The notes below the pieces were generated by a model, which saw nothing but the letters and a program-made list of their open reading frames with translations, made no database searches and was not told where the DNA came from. Positions 12,873 to 23,661 of a stretch of 64,000 nt of DNA are shown here, one piece after another. The stretch spans positions 1,426,001 through 1,490,000 of the forward strand of contig JAGMVK010000008.1 of NCBI GenBank assembly GCA_020747065.1. The letters are read 5' to 3'. This DNA comes from Cadophora sp. MPI-SDFR-AT-0126. Taxonomy: Eukaryota > Ascomycota > Leotiomycetes > Helotiales > Ploettnerulaceae. The position numbers and the translations under genes were made by a program. Positions within the stretch are counted from its first letter, which is position 1. Each line of letters starts with the position of its first letter.

Positions 12873-15679
12873 ATGTCGGAACGCTCGCCTTCACAGGAAG
12901 CAGCGGCGGCGGGATCATCGTCGAAACGGAAGCGCCGCGTCTACCAAGCATGTGAGCCATGTCGGATCCGCAAGGCGAAATGTGATAGGGGGAGCGACGG
13001 TGAATTGTTTCCCTTGCCTGTTTCAATGCTACAGCATGCTGATAGAAAACTCTTTTGAGATGATCCGAGACCTCCGCCTTGTGCTCGGTGCAAGAGAGAG
13101 AGCATCCAGTCTCAGTGCGTCCTCGCTTCGAAGCGGAATAAGCGAGATATTGGAGCTCCGGACAGGTTCCAATCTCGTGAGAGTACACAGTACGGCTTTG
13201 AGACCAACGTCCGGCAAGGAGTTGGGAGGAGCGGCGAAGAAGTCTCACGAGACAACTTAACACGACCAGCAGCGTCTGAGAATGGAGACTTTATGGAATC
13301 GCCCCTTGAAAATGAAACATCACCAGGAAATGGAAATGTACAGCAAGCTAACAGTCCATACTCTCATCGCTCTCATCGCTCTCTTAGGAGTACCGAGGAG
13401 AGCGACTCTAGGCCGTATTATACTGGTTCCAGGCGGAACCTGACTGATAATGTTATCCATACGCTTGTGTCCAAGCCAAACGATGCGTTAGCTCTACTGT
13501 TCGAAGCAGCGGAACAGCAGGATCCATCTGCTCTCAATAGTAGGCGTCAGTCTCTGGAGCCTTCGCATAACTTGCGACGAAATCATGACACATCTTTGGC
13601 AAGTGGTGAAGCTGGAAGTATTCCCGCCGGGCACACGAATACAATTCCCACCCCACGCTTGGCTGTCACATCTCCGGCTCAGACAGTCCCAGATCCTTCT
13701 AGCGATATGATTGAGCTCTGGAAGACGTACCGTTTCGTTCGTGAAGGCTGGCTAACAGCACGAGAAGCCGTTTTATATGTTGACTTGTAAGTAACAATTC
13801 AGTTTGCACACCCTCAGAGCAATGCTAAGGGTTACTTGTAAAGGTTCTTCCGCAACCTGTCTCCATTATCACCAATCCTGTTAGGTTACTTCTCAACCCA
13901 CGACAATCATCCTGCCCTTATCTCCTCTGAGCCGATGCTCTGTACAACCATTCTAACAATTTCCTCCCGCTACCATGTTCTTCACGGCGAAGGTGGAATG
14001 CTACGTAGTGATGATATCCATCGAAAGTTCTGGCTATATTGGAAAACATTGTTCATGAGAGTCATGTATGGCGAGGACTCTGGTACTATCGCCAGTACGA
14101 GGTCCATTGGAACGATTGAGAGCTTGCTGTTGATGACTGAATGGCATCCGAGAGCTTTACATTTTGCTCCTGATGTCGATGGATGGGATTGCGACATGAG
14201 CAGAGGTAGTGACATGAGTCAAGCAGGCAAAGGTTGGTAGGCCGTAGACTTATTATGTGCAGTGGGCTAAATTTCCATTTCCCAGGCCAAAGTGGTTCTT
14301 TAGAGGAAGTAGAGAATGCAGCTCGTAGATCCGATAGAATGTCCTGGTATGTTCCGAATCTCCAGGCCCGGAAGTAATACGGATCCTCACTGATATCCTT
14401 TAGGATGATGCTCGGCTCTGCCTTGAGTCTGGCACATGAGCTTGGGGTCTCTGATCAACGTCTACAAAATCGCGACTTGTCATCCCAGAATTTTGAATCC
14501 GAGAAGCAGAGACAGGATGCCGAGTTTGTGGAATTGAGACAGACTCGGCCAAGGAGACTGCTCTATATATACGTTAACCAACTTGCATCACGATTAGGAT
14601 GGACCTCCATGATACCAAGGATCATATCTGATTCTGCCGAGCAGACTTTTGGAACGGAAGCAGAGAGGCAGTGGCACAGCTTGATGTCCCGATGGATATC
14701 GCTCACCCGCCTGTTGAAAACGGCAAGCGATATGTTGTATTCTCCAGTGACCACAAAACAACTACTTCGCAGTGGAAACTATGTGACTTCACTGGAACAT
14801 TTCGGACATTTACTTCAGGACTGGCTGAAGGAATATGAGGGCCTTGTCGGTAAGTAGAGACTACACTTTCAAGTCAGAAATGCCTGTGCTGACGTTTGCA
14901 CAGCTGATAAAAGACTACTTGATATGCTCTTCATCGAATATCAGTTTACTCGAACATATATTAACGCCCTCGCGGTACAAGCCGTGGTGGAACGTGCATT
15001 CAAGTCTCCAAACCAAGAGGGTTACCTGATGACTTCGGTTTTCGAGAGGCATTCGGTGGATTGGGAGTTCATACAAGAAGTCGTCGATGGCAGCCGTAAG
15101 ATCCTCGAGAAAGTCATCTCGCTGAATGAAGAAGGACTTCTGAGATTCTGCCCAGTGAGAATTCTCTCGAGGATCATCTCAGCGTCAATCCTTCTGTTGA
15201 AAGCGACAGGGTTGGGTACTCGGAGTCAGCAAGCACAGATGTCCCTGGAGCTTCTCGAAAAACTCATCGTTGCCCTTCGATCCGATCCTGTTGATGAATT
15301 ACATCTCGCAAACCGGTATGCATCGCTCTTAGAAACCCATGTCAAAGCTTTCAGGAAGCGATTCCTTCGTGTAGGGAGATCCAGAACAGCCGAGAATAGT
15401 GGTAGCGAAACTGAAAACGATACGCAACAACAGTCGGGAGGAGCTCACTCTGATACTAATGATAACATGGATACCGTTCCAAACTTTGGTCAGATGATGC
15501 CACCGCAAATATTGGATGACTTCGGCGGTGGTGATATGGCTATGTGGTCGGGTGGCATGGGATTGGAGAGTTTTGGCGATGACTGGATGTGTCTCCCTCT
15601 CGATGCCTTTGATCCTGGAATTATGGATTTTGGTGGTGGGCTGGGTGCGGGAGGTTTGGATTTCTTTTCGCTGAGATAG
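12873..15679 (+). CDS. Zn2Cys6 transcription factor, War1-like
   Basis: I resolve six exons: 12873-12999, 13060-13786, 13844-14232, 14286-14346, 14404-14849 and 14904-15679, giving 841 aa. The zinc cluster starts with CEPCRIRKAKC in exon 1 and ends with PPPCARCKRESIQC in exon 2. The spacing is C-x2-C-x6-C-x12-C-x2-C-x6-C, and a basic KRKRR stretch precedes it. The middle region (EGWLTAREAVLYVDLFF, TEWHPRALHF, RSDRMSWMMLGSALSLAHE) matches the fungal regulators usually annotated as War1-like, which in yeast respond to weak acids. The C-terminus is Gly/Met/Asp-rich and may be an activation domain. The intron inside the zinc cluster ends at an unusual TTTTGAG acceptor. It sits next to a transporter gene and a lyase gene, so a pathway-specific role is possible but unproven. 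Confidence 0.85.
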
Positions 15680-16299
15680 ATGTGTATCATCGCTCTCAGC
15701 TAATGATAATCAGTGTACGGTATTGATTGGTCGAATCAAGTGAGGAAATATATCCATAACAACAAGTGACGGTGATACATAAAACCAGAAGTGAAGGGCT
15801 TGAGGATGAAAATAGAAGCAAGGGAGGTTGCTGAACGAAGCAAACTCTTGTAAATTGGCTGAGGGGCTGTGGAGCAAGACCTACCTCCGTTATCAAACAG
15901 TGCCAGAAGCTTAATGGAAGGCGCGGACGTGGGCTCGAAATTTTCAGCGACAAGCAGGAAGTCTAGACTGGGATCTTCATCGAAAGGAATAGAAGAGGTG
16001 ATAGGGATGCGAAGACAGTATTTCGAATCAATTTTTGTTACATACAAGCAAATAGTTTACAAAAGAAGCCTATAAATTCAGAACACCATGGAAGTACAAT
16101 TATCCGGACCGAGCTCAGCACTTGATCTTCATGTCCGTCAATAATTGTAAAATTTCCACCCAAAAATGCATAAAGAGATTCGGAAACAAAAGCCACCAAA
16201 CAACCGTATCTTTGAATGGCTCGTATCCTCCTTACCATCAAGACCGTGTGGACTGCACAGTAACCGGTCAATCTCCGCGCAACTTCCCAGATGCAGGAA
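15680..16299. other. convergent intergenic region
   Basis: These are the AT-rich 3' flanks of the C6 regulator (+) and the MFS transporter (-). No coding signal is visible. Confidence 0.5.
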
Positions 16300-18003
16300 T
16301 CAAGTTAAGTATCTGAACTTGGGGTTCTGATCACCAAGAGCACTAACATCTATGTGCTCCTCGGGATCAACGGGACCATGAATCCTGTCTCTCTTTCTGT
16401 TTTCTGCACTAAGCTTGAAGTGAAGGCCCAAAGCGAGGATGACAATCAGCCCAGTGAACCCAGCTCCAAGTGAGCATCCAAGAGCGTAGCGAGGGCTGAA
16501 GGACAAAGGCGTTAGCAAGTTTCACCTGACGATAAATAGATGGGTCTGCCAACTTACCCGGCTTCCTTAGGGAATACAGCGGAGCTGACAAAGGAACTAC
16601 ATTGACCGACGATGGCAAGAATCGCAAGTCCAGCACCACGCTTTGAGTCTCCTCCTTGGTTGTTCAATAGCCAAGTGATGTTGATTGCGAGAGCGGGAAA
16701 GATACCGCAACATGCAAGCCAGACTCCAAGATATCGGGGGCCAGTGCTAAACTCGTCTTTCACCAGAACAAGGAGCAAGTATCCTATCATGCCCATGGTA
16801 GCGGAGCCTGCAATGATGTATCCACGCATTCCATATCTATCAGAAGTAAACGCGGCCGCAACACAGCATAGGAATGCGACGAAGTATGGTGGTGCAGTGA
16901 GTCCTTGTGCTTGGATACTGGTATATCCCAAGTCGTGCACGATGGTCGGCAGAAAGTTCGATAACCCGGCAAAGGAATAGTTACAGCAGAAGTGTATGGC
17001 GGTATGAACATAGTTCTGGTAGTCGGTAAGACCAGCAAAGAATTGTTTCCAGTGGACCTTACTTTTCGCAGTTGTGTCCCGTGTCTGGAGCCGCTCAACC
17101 GCAGTTGTTTGATCATCTATGTTGAGGAATTTGGCTGTCCCTGGAGAGTCGGCGAGAAAGAAATAGACCACAGGAGCGAACAGAATGGTTGGGATGCCCT
17201 CTAATCAGATCTTAGGCATACTCTAGCACAACCAACTTGGAAGAAAACGTACCAATGATGAACAAGTATCTCCAAGACCCCCAGGATGTTTCAATGTGCG
17301 TGATACCATATGCAAGGGCTGAAGCAAAGCAGTTTGCTAGAGGAGACATTCCGAGGAGAACAGAGACCCTTAGACCTAGTTCGCGTCTCTGATAGAAGAG
17401 GGAGAGATAGTACGGAGCACCAGCGCCAAAGCCGGCTTCAAAAACACCGAGGAGACTTCTGCAGGCTACAAGCCCGGCCATGTTGTTGACGAATCCAGAG
17501 CACATTGCTGCCGAGCCCCAGAGGACGCAGAGTACTGCGACGTAGAGATGAGCTGGGAAGATCTTCCACAAGAGGGTTGTCCATTCAAACAAGACATAAC
17601 AGATATAGAAGGCATTCAGAACCCAGGTCCACTGTTGCTTGTCAGCTTGATGTGTAGACATTTGCGTAGAAGAGAATTACCTGAACACTGTCGAGGCCTA
17701 GAGCAGCCTGCGCCCCGGCTGTCTTTGCATTTCCGATGTTCCCTCTATCGAGATATGACAGGACGTACAGACAGCAGACGAGAGGCAAGACACGTTTGTC
17801 AAACTAACCCAAGGTAAAATCGTCAGTCTTGTGGGGGAGACAGGAATTGAGCCTTTGCGTACCTGATGTCTAATCCTCTTCTGTACGTCAACTGGAACAT
17901 GACATTGTGAAATAGGATCTTGAGGACCCTTTTCCACTGAGTCCACGTGCTCGACCTGATGGGAGTCTATCTTATGGCTGGACCAATCTTGTTGATCAGA
18001 CAT
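16300..18003 (-). CDS. MFS transporter, anion:cation symporter (allantoate/nicotinate permease-like) family
   Basis: The minus-strand exons are 18003-17863, 17803-17681, 17631-17253, 17200-16558 and 16495-16300, giving 493 aa, a typical length for Dal5/Tna1-like permeases. After a hydrophilic N-terminus come FDKRVLPLVCCLYVLSYLDR (TM1), WTWVLNAFYICYVLFEWTT (TM2), and CRSLLGVFEAGFGAGAPYYL, the usual signature of this subfamily. The middle is EGIPTILFAPVVYFFLADSP, and the remaining helices run through NITWLLNNQGGDSKRGAGLAI. The family imports small organic anions such as allantoate, nicotinate, pantothenate or tartrate; the substrate here cannot be read from sequence. The start at 18003 is preferred because the protein then begins with a normal charged tail. 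It is divergent from a lyase gene across 671 bp, which suggests shared control and a related substrate. Confidence 0.9.
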
Positions 18004-18139
18004 CACTAAAGCGAAGCTTGAAGGTTCTTGGTGAAGAGGCGTTGAAAACTGCAATGCTCACAGGACTGTCGTCAATGGAGCGCGAGGAAGAATTTGATGC
18101 AAGTGAGATGATCTTCATTTGGAACCGGGTCTGCCTTTA

Positions 18140-18146
18140 ACTTATA
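18140..18146 (-). promoter_or_regulatory. TATA-like element for the MFS transporter gene
   Basis: TATAAGT reads on the minus strand about 140 bp upstream of the ATG at 18003. Confidence 0.45.
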
Positions 18147-18532
18147 GATACCAGGGTGATAGAATGGCTTGGCTTCAATCGTGCTTGTTGGGGCCAGCCC
18201 CATATTTCCCCGGATTCTAGCCCCATGGTCGAGTGTGGAGAAGGCGAAGATTATGCTCCGTCGCGTGCCGCACCACGCCGCCCCCATCCGTCGGCTACTT
18301 CAGGAGAAGTCCGGAAGGTCACGGATCCTTACGCGCACAGCAACTTGATTCTCTCGAGACTTTCCGTAGCACTCGTCGATAATCTCGTTTCTACCTTGAA
18401 GAGGAATGATTTTACCCCGCACAAAGAAGAATTGATGCGAAGGATAGTTCTGTCCTCAGAGGCTAGTGGAGTTGCGTGGGGTCGTTTGACCTAGATGACC
18501 CAGTTGGTTGAATGCATCCTTGTTTGCAGCTG

Positions 18533-18540
18533 TATATAAG
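18533..18540 (+). promoter_or_regulatory. TATA box for the PEPM-family lyase gene
   Basis: TATATAAG lies about 135 bp upstream of the ATG at 18675, followed by a C/T-rich leader typical of fungal transcripts. Confidence 0.6.
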
Positions 18541-18674
18541 AACCGTTACCTCCAACTCAAGATCCTTTCTCATCTCCTACCATTCATCAGCGCTTCCACT
18601 TCCGTTCAAGTGTCTTCCCTGCCTTGAAACGAACCTTTGTGACTTGAAGTCCTACCCGTCACATCACACTCAAG

Positions 18675-19793
18675 ATGGCCAAATCAATCGTAAATACAGT
18701 CGAATACCCCTTCAAATTCGACTCGCCAGTCCCAACCAAGGGCGGCAAAATCGGCCAAGTTACCCAAACCACCCTCTCTCTCCCCAATGTCCGCGGTCGT
18801 ATCCCTTCGATCCAGGCTTCCCGACTTCGAACCATGATGATTGAAGCACACAACGATCCCACCAAGATCCTCGCCCATGCCTGCAGTTACGATGGACTAA
18901 GCTCGCGTTTAGTAGAAGAAGCAGGCTTTCCAATGTGTTTCCTCGCGGGCTACCCTGTCTCAAGTGCGTACGGCCTTCCTGATACCGGCTACATTGCTTG
19001 TCAGGAGATGTGTGACACCATACAGAATGTTGTTCGCCAAGTCAGCGTCCCAGTCATGGCCGATGGTGATACCGGATATGGAAGTCCCATGAACGTCAAA
19101 AGGACTGTGGAGTGTTATGCCATGGCTGGTGCCGCTGGTGTTATGATCGAGGATCAGACTTGGCCAAAGCGTAAGCGAGCCCTTTTTCTTGTTCGCCTAC
19201 TGTTTGGCTGCGACAACTGACACTTGACAGGCTGCGGTCACACCAAGGGCAAAGCGGTGGTAGGCAGAGGCGAAGCTTTTGCTCGGATTCAAGCAGCTTG
19301 CGATGCTCGCGACGAAGGTCTAGACATCTTCGTTCTTGCGCGGACGGACTCCCTGATCCTCGGTTGGGATGAGGCTATCACAAGAGCGAAAGAGTTCGTT
19401 CGTATCGGTGTCGACGCAGTGTTCATCGAAGCCCTCCCAGACCAAGACGCTATGCGCAAGGCCGTGAAGGAGGTTGGAGCACCCATCTTTGCCAACATCA
19501 TCGAGGGAGGCAAGACGGAGAATCTTTCTGCTAAAGATCTTGCTGAACTCGGATTCTGCGCTGTGGCATATCCTTGGACATTGGTAGCTGCTAAGCTGCG
19601 AAGCATACGCGAGACTTTGGAAAACCTGAAGAAGAGCATGACTGTTGGTGCTCCTCCGGCTATCCTGAGCTACTCTGAAGTCTGTGAAGGTGTAGGATTC
19701 AATAAGTACTGGGAACGAGAGGAGAAGTATAAATTTGAGAAGTTTTACAAGGGAGAGACAAACGGAACAAATGGGATGAATGGCGCGAAGTGA
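18675..19793 (+). CDS. isocitrate lyase / PEP mutase superfamily lyase (2-methylisocitrate-lyase- or CPEP-mutase-like)
   Basis: Two exons, 18675-19170 and 19231-19793, give 352 aa. The superfamily acts on 2-oxo-acid or 3-hydroxy-acid substrates with Mg2+ in a TIM barrel. Visible hallmarks are SYDGLSSRLVEEAGF, the metal-binding region MADGDTGYG, GVMIEDQ, and KRCGH, which is split by the intron. KRCGH carries the catalytic Cys of the lyase branches (isocitrate, 2-methylisocitrate and oxaloacetate hydrolases). Next come LARTD, and FIEALPD and NIIEGGKT near the substrate pocket. The Cys argues for a C-C or C-P lyase rather than a PEP mutase proper. The exact substrate is unknown. The C-terminus ends in a Gly/Asn/Thr-rich tail. 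It is divergent from an organic-anion-type permease, so an organic acid substrate would fit. Confidence 0.85.
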
Positions 19794-19931
19794 TAACACA
19801 TCTTGTGGAATAAGTCTCTAGTCTATCAATAGAAAATTGACCAGCATTACCTGAACTCCGCCTCCAATCCCAATCTGAAACGCCTATCCACATGCTCATT
19901 ATTCGTAAGTCGACAACAAACGACAACGTGC

Positions 19932-21812
19932 TTAAGAGTCCCAGATCGGTCCGAAAGCTGGCACCCCTCTACTTTCCATTTCATACACGAGGTGTTTCGA
20001 CAATGCCTTGTTGCTGACACAAAAAACGGCTTCTGCTCTCTCTTCGACATATAGCTTGTACGCCAACGCAACTAGGTCTTTGCGCCCAACAGCATGTGTA
20101 TCGATGACAACAGCCTCTGGATCAGCCTCGAGGACTCGGTCGCAGATCTCATCGCCAAAGGTATGTCTTGGCTCTGGTGCACTCCATAATACTCTGCATT
20201 TCGTGGCGGGAATGTTCATCATAGTTCCCAGACATGGCCCAATTCCTGAACCAGTTGTCACAATGATGACTTTCCGAAACAGTTGGGCCATGCAAAGAAC
20301 TCCAACAGTAGGTATGCCGCGAGTGTAATACCACTTCTTGGGGTTATTGATGGCTCTTCTAGTCCAGTCACCAGCATTAGAGACAATTAGAGAGCCCCCA
20401 TTGCCGTCTCTTTCCGGGATACAAGCGAACGAATGCCATTCCTTCAGTGGTGTATCGGCAATGCGATATACGACACAGTTGGAAACTTTCTCAGATAGAT
20501 GGATGCGAATGGCGTGAACCCCTACACCTAAACGTTCTGGTTGAATTTTCAGACGGCGGAGACGCATCCATGGCAAAGCAACATGAAAGCAAGATGCCAT
20601 CAGGAGCCAAAACGCTGGAAGTTTTGTCAAAACTGCTCCAGGGGACGCTGGTCCTGCTTGGTGGCCGAGTGCTCGAGTAAAAAGCCATAGCTCAGGCCAG
20701 AAAATAGCCAGTACTGCCCAACCACCAAATCGGTGTATATTCTCGAAGGTATTATGCCTTGAGGCTCGAAAAGTTGGATATGCTGTGATGAGCATTGTCC
20801 AAAGAACTCCCACGACAACAAATGACCATAGAATAATAAGAGGATCTGCAATTCGAATTGTGACAAACTCCCAGGTTAAGATTCCAGCCAGTAGTGTGAA
20901 CCACAGTACTGAACAGACCGCTGCACCGCTGTGGAGTCCACCATACTCGTAGATCTTAGCCAACGACCTCCTCAGTCGAAGAGGTGCCCAAAACGGAACG
21001 AACCAGCATATCTTAAATATGAAATTTATGATGTAGTCCTGACGCATGAGAATAGCCAGTAGCATGTTCGCAGATGCCGCAGTTGATATGTCGACCAGGA
21101 GAGGGGAATATTTTGATCTCCGTTTCATCGTAATTATTCGGTGGCCTTGCCATATGTTGATGATGAATATTGAGAGGAATAACCGCCGATAGACGCCAAA
21201 TGCGGTCCATCTGGCAAATCGAAGCAAGCGACCCTTTGGAGGAAGAGCAATAGGATGTATGGGTTCCGCAGAAGTGCTGGCGTTGTAGAATTTGCTATCC
21301 GTTAGGACCTCTTCCTCGGCAAGGAATGGTTCTGCCTCGAAGTCCTCCTCCGAATGCACTATCGGATCCAATTCCAGCGCTTTGGTAGACATGTTGCCAA
21401 CTTGAAGGTTACAAGCCACCCCGGTACAATTGACCACCTCCTTCCTCTCCCAACGGCCGCAATTTTCCAGTTGACTGTTTGGCCCAGATACAGGATACAA
21501 GATCGTGAATTGGCGGAGTGGATCAACGAACGATACAGAGGTACCTGTTCTGTCGGGGACGTATCGTTCGAGGCGTGGATAGTTCAAATCTCTGCCAAAG
21601 GTCGCAAGTTTCGTTTTCACACTCCGTTCCGCACATCCCGATATATATAACGAACGAGTGGAAACGCTCAAAGAGCGAATGAGTATGGACGGCAATCGCA
21701 ATAGAAAGCACAGCAGAAATGTAAAGAGAAAGATCTGACCTACAGTGGTGTTGGACGTGGAGGGCCAAGCCTGGAACCCCTGAGCAACTATTGCTTGTAC
21801 TAATTCAGCCAC
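19932..21812 (-). CDS. TmpA-like integral membrane flavo-oxidoreductase (5' end unresolved)
   Basis: This is an open frame of 626 codons with several membrane helices in the middle (FLSIFIINIWQG, FKICWFVPFWAPL, VLWFTLLAGILTWEF, LIILWSFVVVGVLWTMLI, LAIFWPELWLF). A ferredoxin-reductase-like C-terminal half follows: KVIIVTTGSGIGPCLG is the nucleotide-binding loop, CRVLWSAPEP follows it, and VYEMESRGVPAFGPIWDS is the end. An N-terminal motif LERYVPDRTGTSVSFVDP is typical of the Aspergillus TmpA group, a membrane flavoprotein linked to control of conidiation. The first codon of the open frame is GTG at 21812, with no in-frame ATG before the upstream stop, and the next in-frame ATG would remove the first hydrophobic segment. 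The true start is therefore probably on an unresolved upstream exon. An ATG at 21929 begins ATGGCTGAATTG, very similar to the GTGGCTGAATTA found at 21812. Confidence 0.75.
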   Translation of the reverse strand: MAELVQAIVAQGFQAWPSTSNTTVGQIFLFTFLLCFLLRLPSILIRSLSVSTRSLYISGCAERSVKTKLATFGRDLNYPRLERYVPDRTGTSVSFVDPLRQFTILYPVSGPNSQLENCGRWERKEVVNCTGVACNLQVGNMSTKALELDPIVHSEEDFEAEPFLAEEEVLTDSKFYNASTSAEPIHPIALPPKGRLLRFARWTAFGVYRRLFLSIFIINIWQGHRIITMKRRSKYSPLLVDISTAASANMLLAILMRQDYIINFIFKICWFVPFWAPLRLRRSLAKIYEYGGLHSGAAVCSVLWFTLLAGILTWEFVTIRIADPLIILWSFVVVGVLWTMLITAYPTFRASRHNTFENIHRFGGWAVLAIFWPELWLFTRALGHQAGPASPGAVLTKLPAFWLLMASCFHVALPWMRLRRLKIQPERLGVGVHAIRIHLSEKVSNCVVYRIADTPLKEWHSFACIPERDGNGGSLIVSNAGDWTRRAINNPKKWYYTRGIPTVGVLCMAQLFRKVIIVTTGSGIGPCLGTMMNIPATKCRVLWSAPEPRHTFGDEICDRVLEADPEAVVIDTHAVGRKDLVALAYKLYVEERAEAVFCVSNKALSKHLVYEMESRGVPAFGPIWDS

Positions 21813-22485
21813 ATCCCTATTTCGGCCGTTATCTCGTGTTTTGCCAACCTCAGGATGGGTGCTGGGACCGGTGTCTCAATATGTCTTTCTGGTTTGACGT
21901 TGTGAGCAGCAAAAATACAATTCAGCCATTTTGTATTTGTGTTGTAAGTCCTTTGGTGGTGAGAAGGATGTGGAAGAATGTGAAGAAGCTTGATCGCCCA
22001 GCTGTTGAAGTTTAGGCTTATCGTTAGCGCGGCAATATCTTCATAATTCACTGCTACGTGCATAAAAGTTGCATAAAGTACCAGCTTGGCAACCTACCAC
22101 CATCACCTCGAATATTTCGACTTGCAGTCTGTGAATTAAAGGGTGCATATAAGTTACAAAATTTGCTTACGGCATTCGAAGGACGAGGATAGCAAAGGCA
22201 TAAATGATGAGCAATGACATTGCCCGATTAAGGCTATAGCTCCGTAAGCATTGAAGTCAATTCTCCTCATCTCATCTCAGCTCCCACGATCTAAGATGAC
22301 CATTTCAGAATTCGAGATACCGAAATCAACAACTGCCTCGAAGTCTGCATATTATTCTCATTCACTGAGTATTGACTCACTAGGAACCGTCGCCTTGAAC
22401 ATATCGTCAATTTCAGATATTCTAGAAGGCATACAACAAACAGAAAGTCTTGTTCTTCCTTACATCGGATCTTTACAATCTGGAT
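21813..22485. other. divergent intergenic region
   Basis: This lies between the TmpA-like (-) and zeta-class GST (+) genes. It probably contains the missing first exon of the TmpA-like gene near 21.9-22.0 kb. A 97-codon plus-strand frame at 22251-22544 overlaps the GST start in another frame and shows no motif. Confidence 0.45.
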
Positions 22486-23172
22486 ATGGCTTCACAGGCT
22501 TTCAAAGCCCTCCATCTATACACCACTCCTCTCTCCGGCTGTAGTGCTCGAATCCGGATTGCCTCGCATCTGAAAGGCATTCCCCTCACCCACCACAGCA
22601 TATCTATCGCTACATCTCAAAATCTCACAGCAGACTACCTCTCCATTAACCCCAACGGCAGTCTCCCATCTCTAGTCGTCGAGCCATCCGCTGCCTCCTC
22701 ATCGCAGGAGAAACTTACCATCACACAATCTCCCGCCATACTCGACTTCGTGGAAACTAACTTTCCAACTCCATCTCTTCTGCCACCACCCTCACAAGTG
22801 GCACAAAGAGCAAGAGTACTGGAACTTACGAGCCTGGTAGCATGCGATATTCAACCGCCGCAAAATTCTCGCATTCGTCGGAAAATCGTTGATGATTTTG
22901 GAGGTGACGGCGAGAAATGGGCAAAATACGTGTATGAGCGCGGCTTTGGTGTTTATGAAGAGTTTCTAAGCAGGGGTTCAAAAGGGAAGTACAGCGTCGG
23001 GAATGAACCTACGCTTGCGGATATTTTCCTGGTTCCTGCTGTTCAGGGTGGATTGAGAGTTGGGATTGACTTGGAGAAATGGCCTTTGATGAAGAGCGTC
23101 GTGGATGCGTGTTGGGAGCTGGAGACATTCCGGAAAGGGGGCTTGGGCGAGCATGGAAGGTTGATCCCTTGA
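22486..23172 (+). CDS. maleylacetoacetate isomerase / zeta-class glutathione S-transferase
   Basis: This is a single exon of 228 aa. The family isomerises maleylacetoacetate to fumarylacetoacetate in tyrosine/homogentisate breakdown, using glutathione; some members act on other substrates. LYTTPLSGCSARIRIASHLKGI corresponds to the zeta-class SSCS-x-R-x-R-I-A motif with the catalytic Ser/Cys. NPNGSLPSLV and TITQSPAILDFVE are the glutathione-binding loop and helix. DIQPPQNSRIRRKI corresponds to the DIQPLQN segment seen in the class. The C-terminal helical domain includes SVGNEPTLADIFLVPAVQG. I chose MASQAF at 22486 because the open codons before it do not resemble the family. The other homogentisate-pathway genes are not in this window, so its partner pathway is open. 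Confidence 0.88.
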   Translation: MASQAFKALHLYTTPLSGCSARIRIASHLKGIPLTHHSISIATSQNLTADYLSINPNGSLPSLVVEPSAASSSQEKLTITQSPAILDFVETNFPTPSLLPPPSQVAQRARVLELTSLVACDIQPPQNSRIRRKIVDDFGGDGEKWAKYVYERGFGVYEEFLSRGSKGKYSVGNEPTLADIFLVPAVQGGLRVGIDLEKWPLMKSVVDACWELETFRKGGLGEHGRLIP

Positions 23173-23661
23173 GAACAGCAGTGTATGGATTTTGATGTCC
23201 GATGAATACAATTTCTGGAGTTTGAATATAATTTTCAAATTGCCATTCGGGTCCATAGGTATCAAAAACCTTCCGCCAGAACCAATGTTTATTTTCTGTC
23301 ATGTTTTGACGACTCGATCTCTAAGCGACTTTACACTCTTTCGACCCTCAAAATCCAGATATTTATACTGATGCATACAAAATAGGGTTCAATTTAGTGC
23401 TGCTACTGACTGAGAAAATTGCCAGAGACATGGCCCCATTCAAAATACAGGAAATGTTTACTGGCCAATTGTTTGGACATCTACCCTCTACGAGAGTGGT
23501 TTAACACACAAGAACTTCAATTTCAGAGGTATGTTGGTTTAAGCAAAAAGCGACTGTAGCATTTAGAAACTTAGTGAACTCGAACCTATTGGATAATACC
23601 CCACCGCAGAACTCCAAACACGACCACACTTCAAACCATCAACATCGCAACCAAATCCGAA
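23173..23661. other. intergenic region
   Basis: This is 489 bp between two plus-strand genes. It is AT-rich and I see no coding or RNA feature. Confidence 0.5.

Larger units (their letters stand above)
18004..18674. promoter_or_regulatory. shared divergent promoter region (MFS transporter / PEPM-family lyase)
   Basis: The 671 bp separate the two start codons. Each side has its own TATA-like element. Several CGG/CCG triplets lie between them, at about 18288-18294, 18311-18314 and 18322-18324, including a CGG-N16-CCG arrangement at 18292-18313. Zn2Cys6 regulators bind such triplets, and one is encoded nearby. That the two genes are co-regulated is my inference from the layout. Confidence 0.5.

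Noticed and set aside
22251..22544. 97-codon plus-strand frame ahead of the zeta-class GST gene
   Set aside because: Runs into the GST coding sequence in a different phase; best seen as leader sequence.
22486..23172. A complete homogentisate (tyrosine breakdown) cluster around the zeta-class GST
   Set aside because: No homogentisate dioxygenase, fumarylacetoacetase or 4-hydroxyphenylpyruvate dioxygenase gene is visible in the window.
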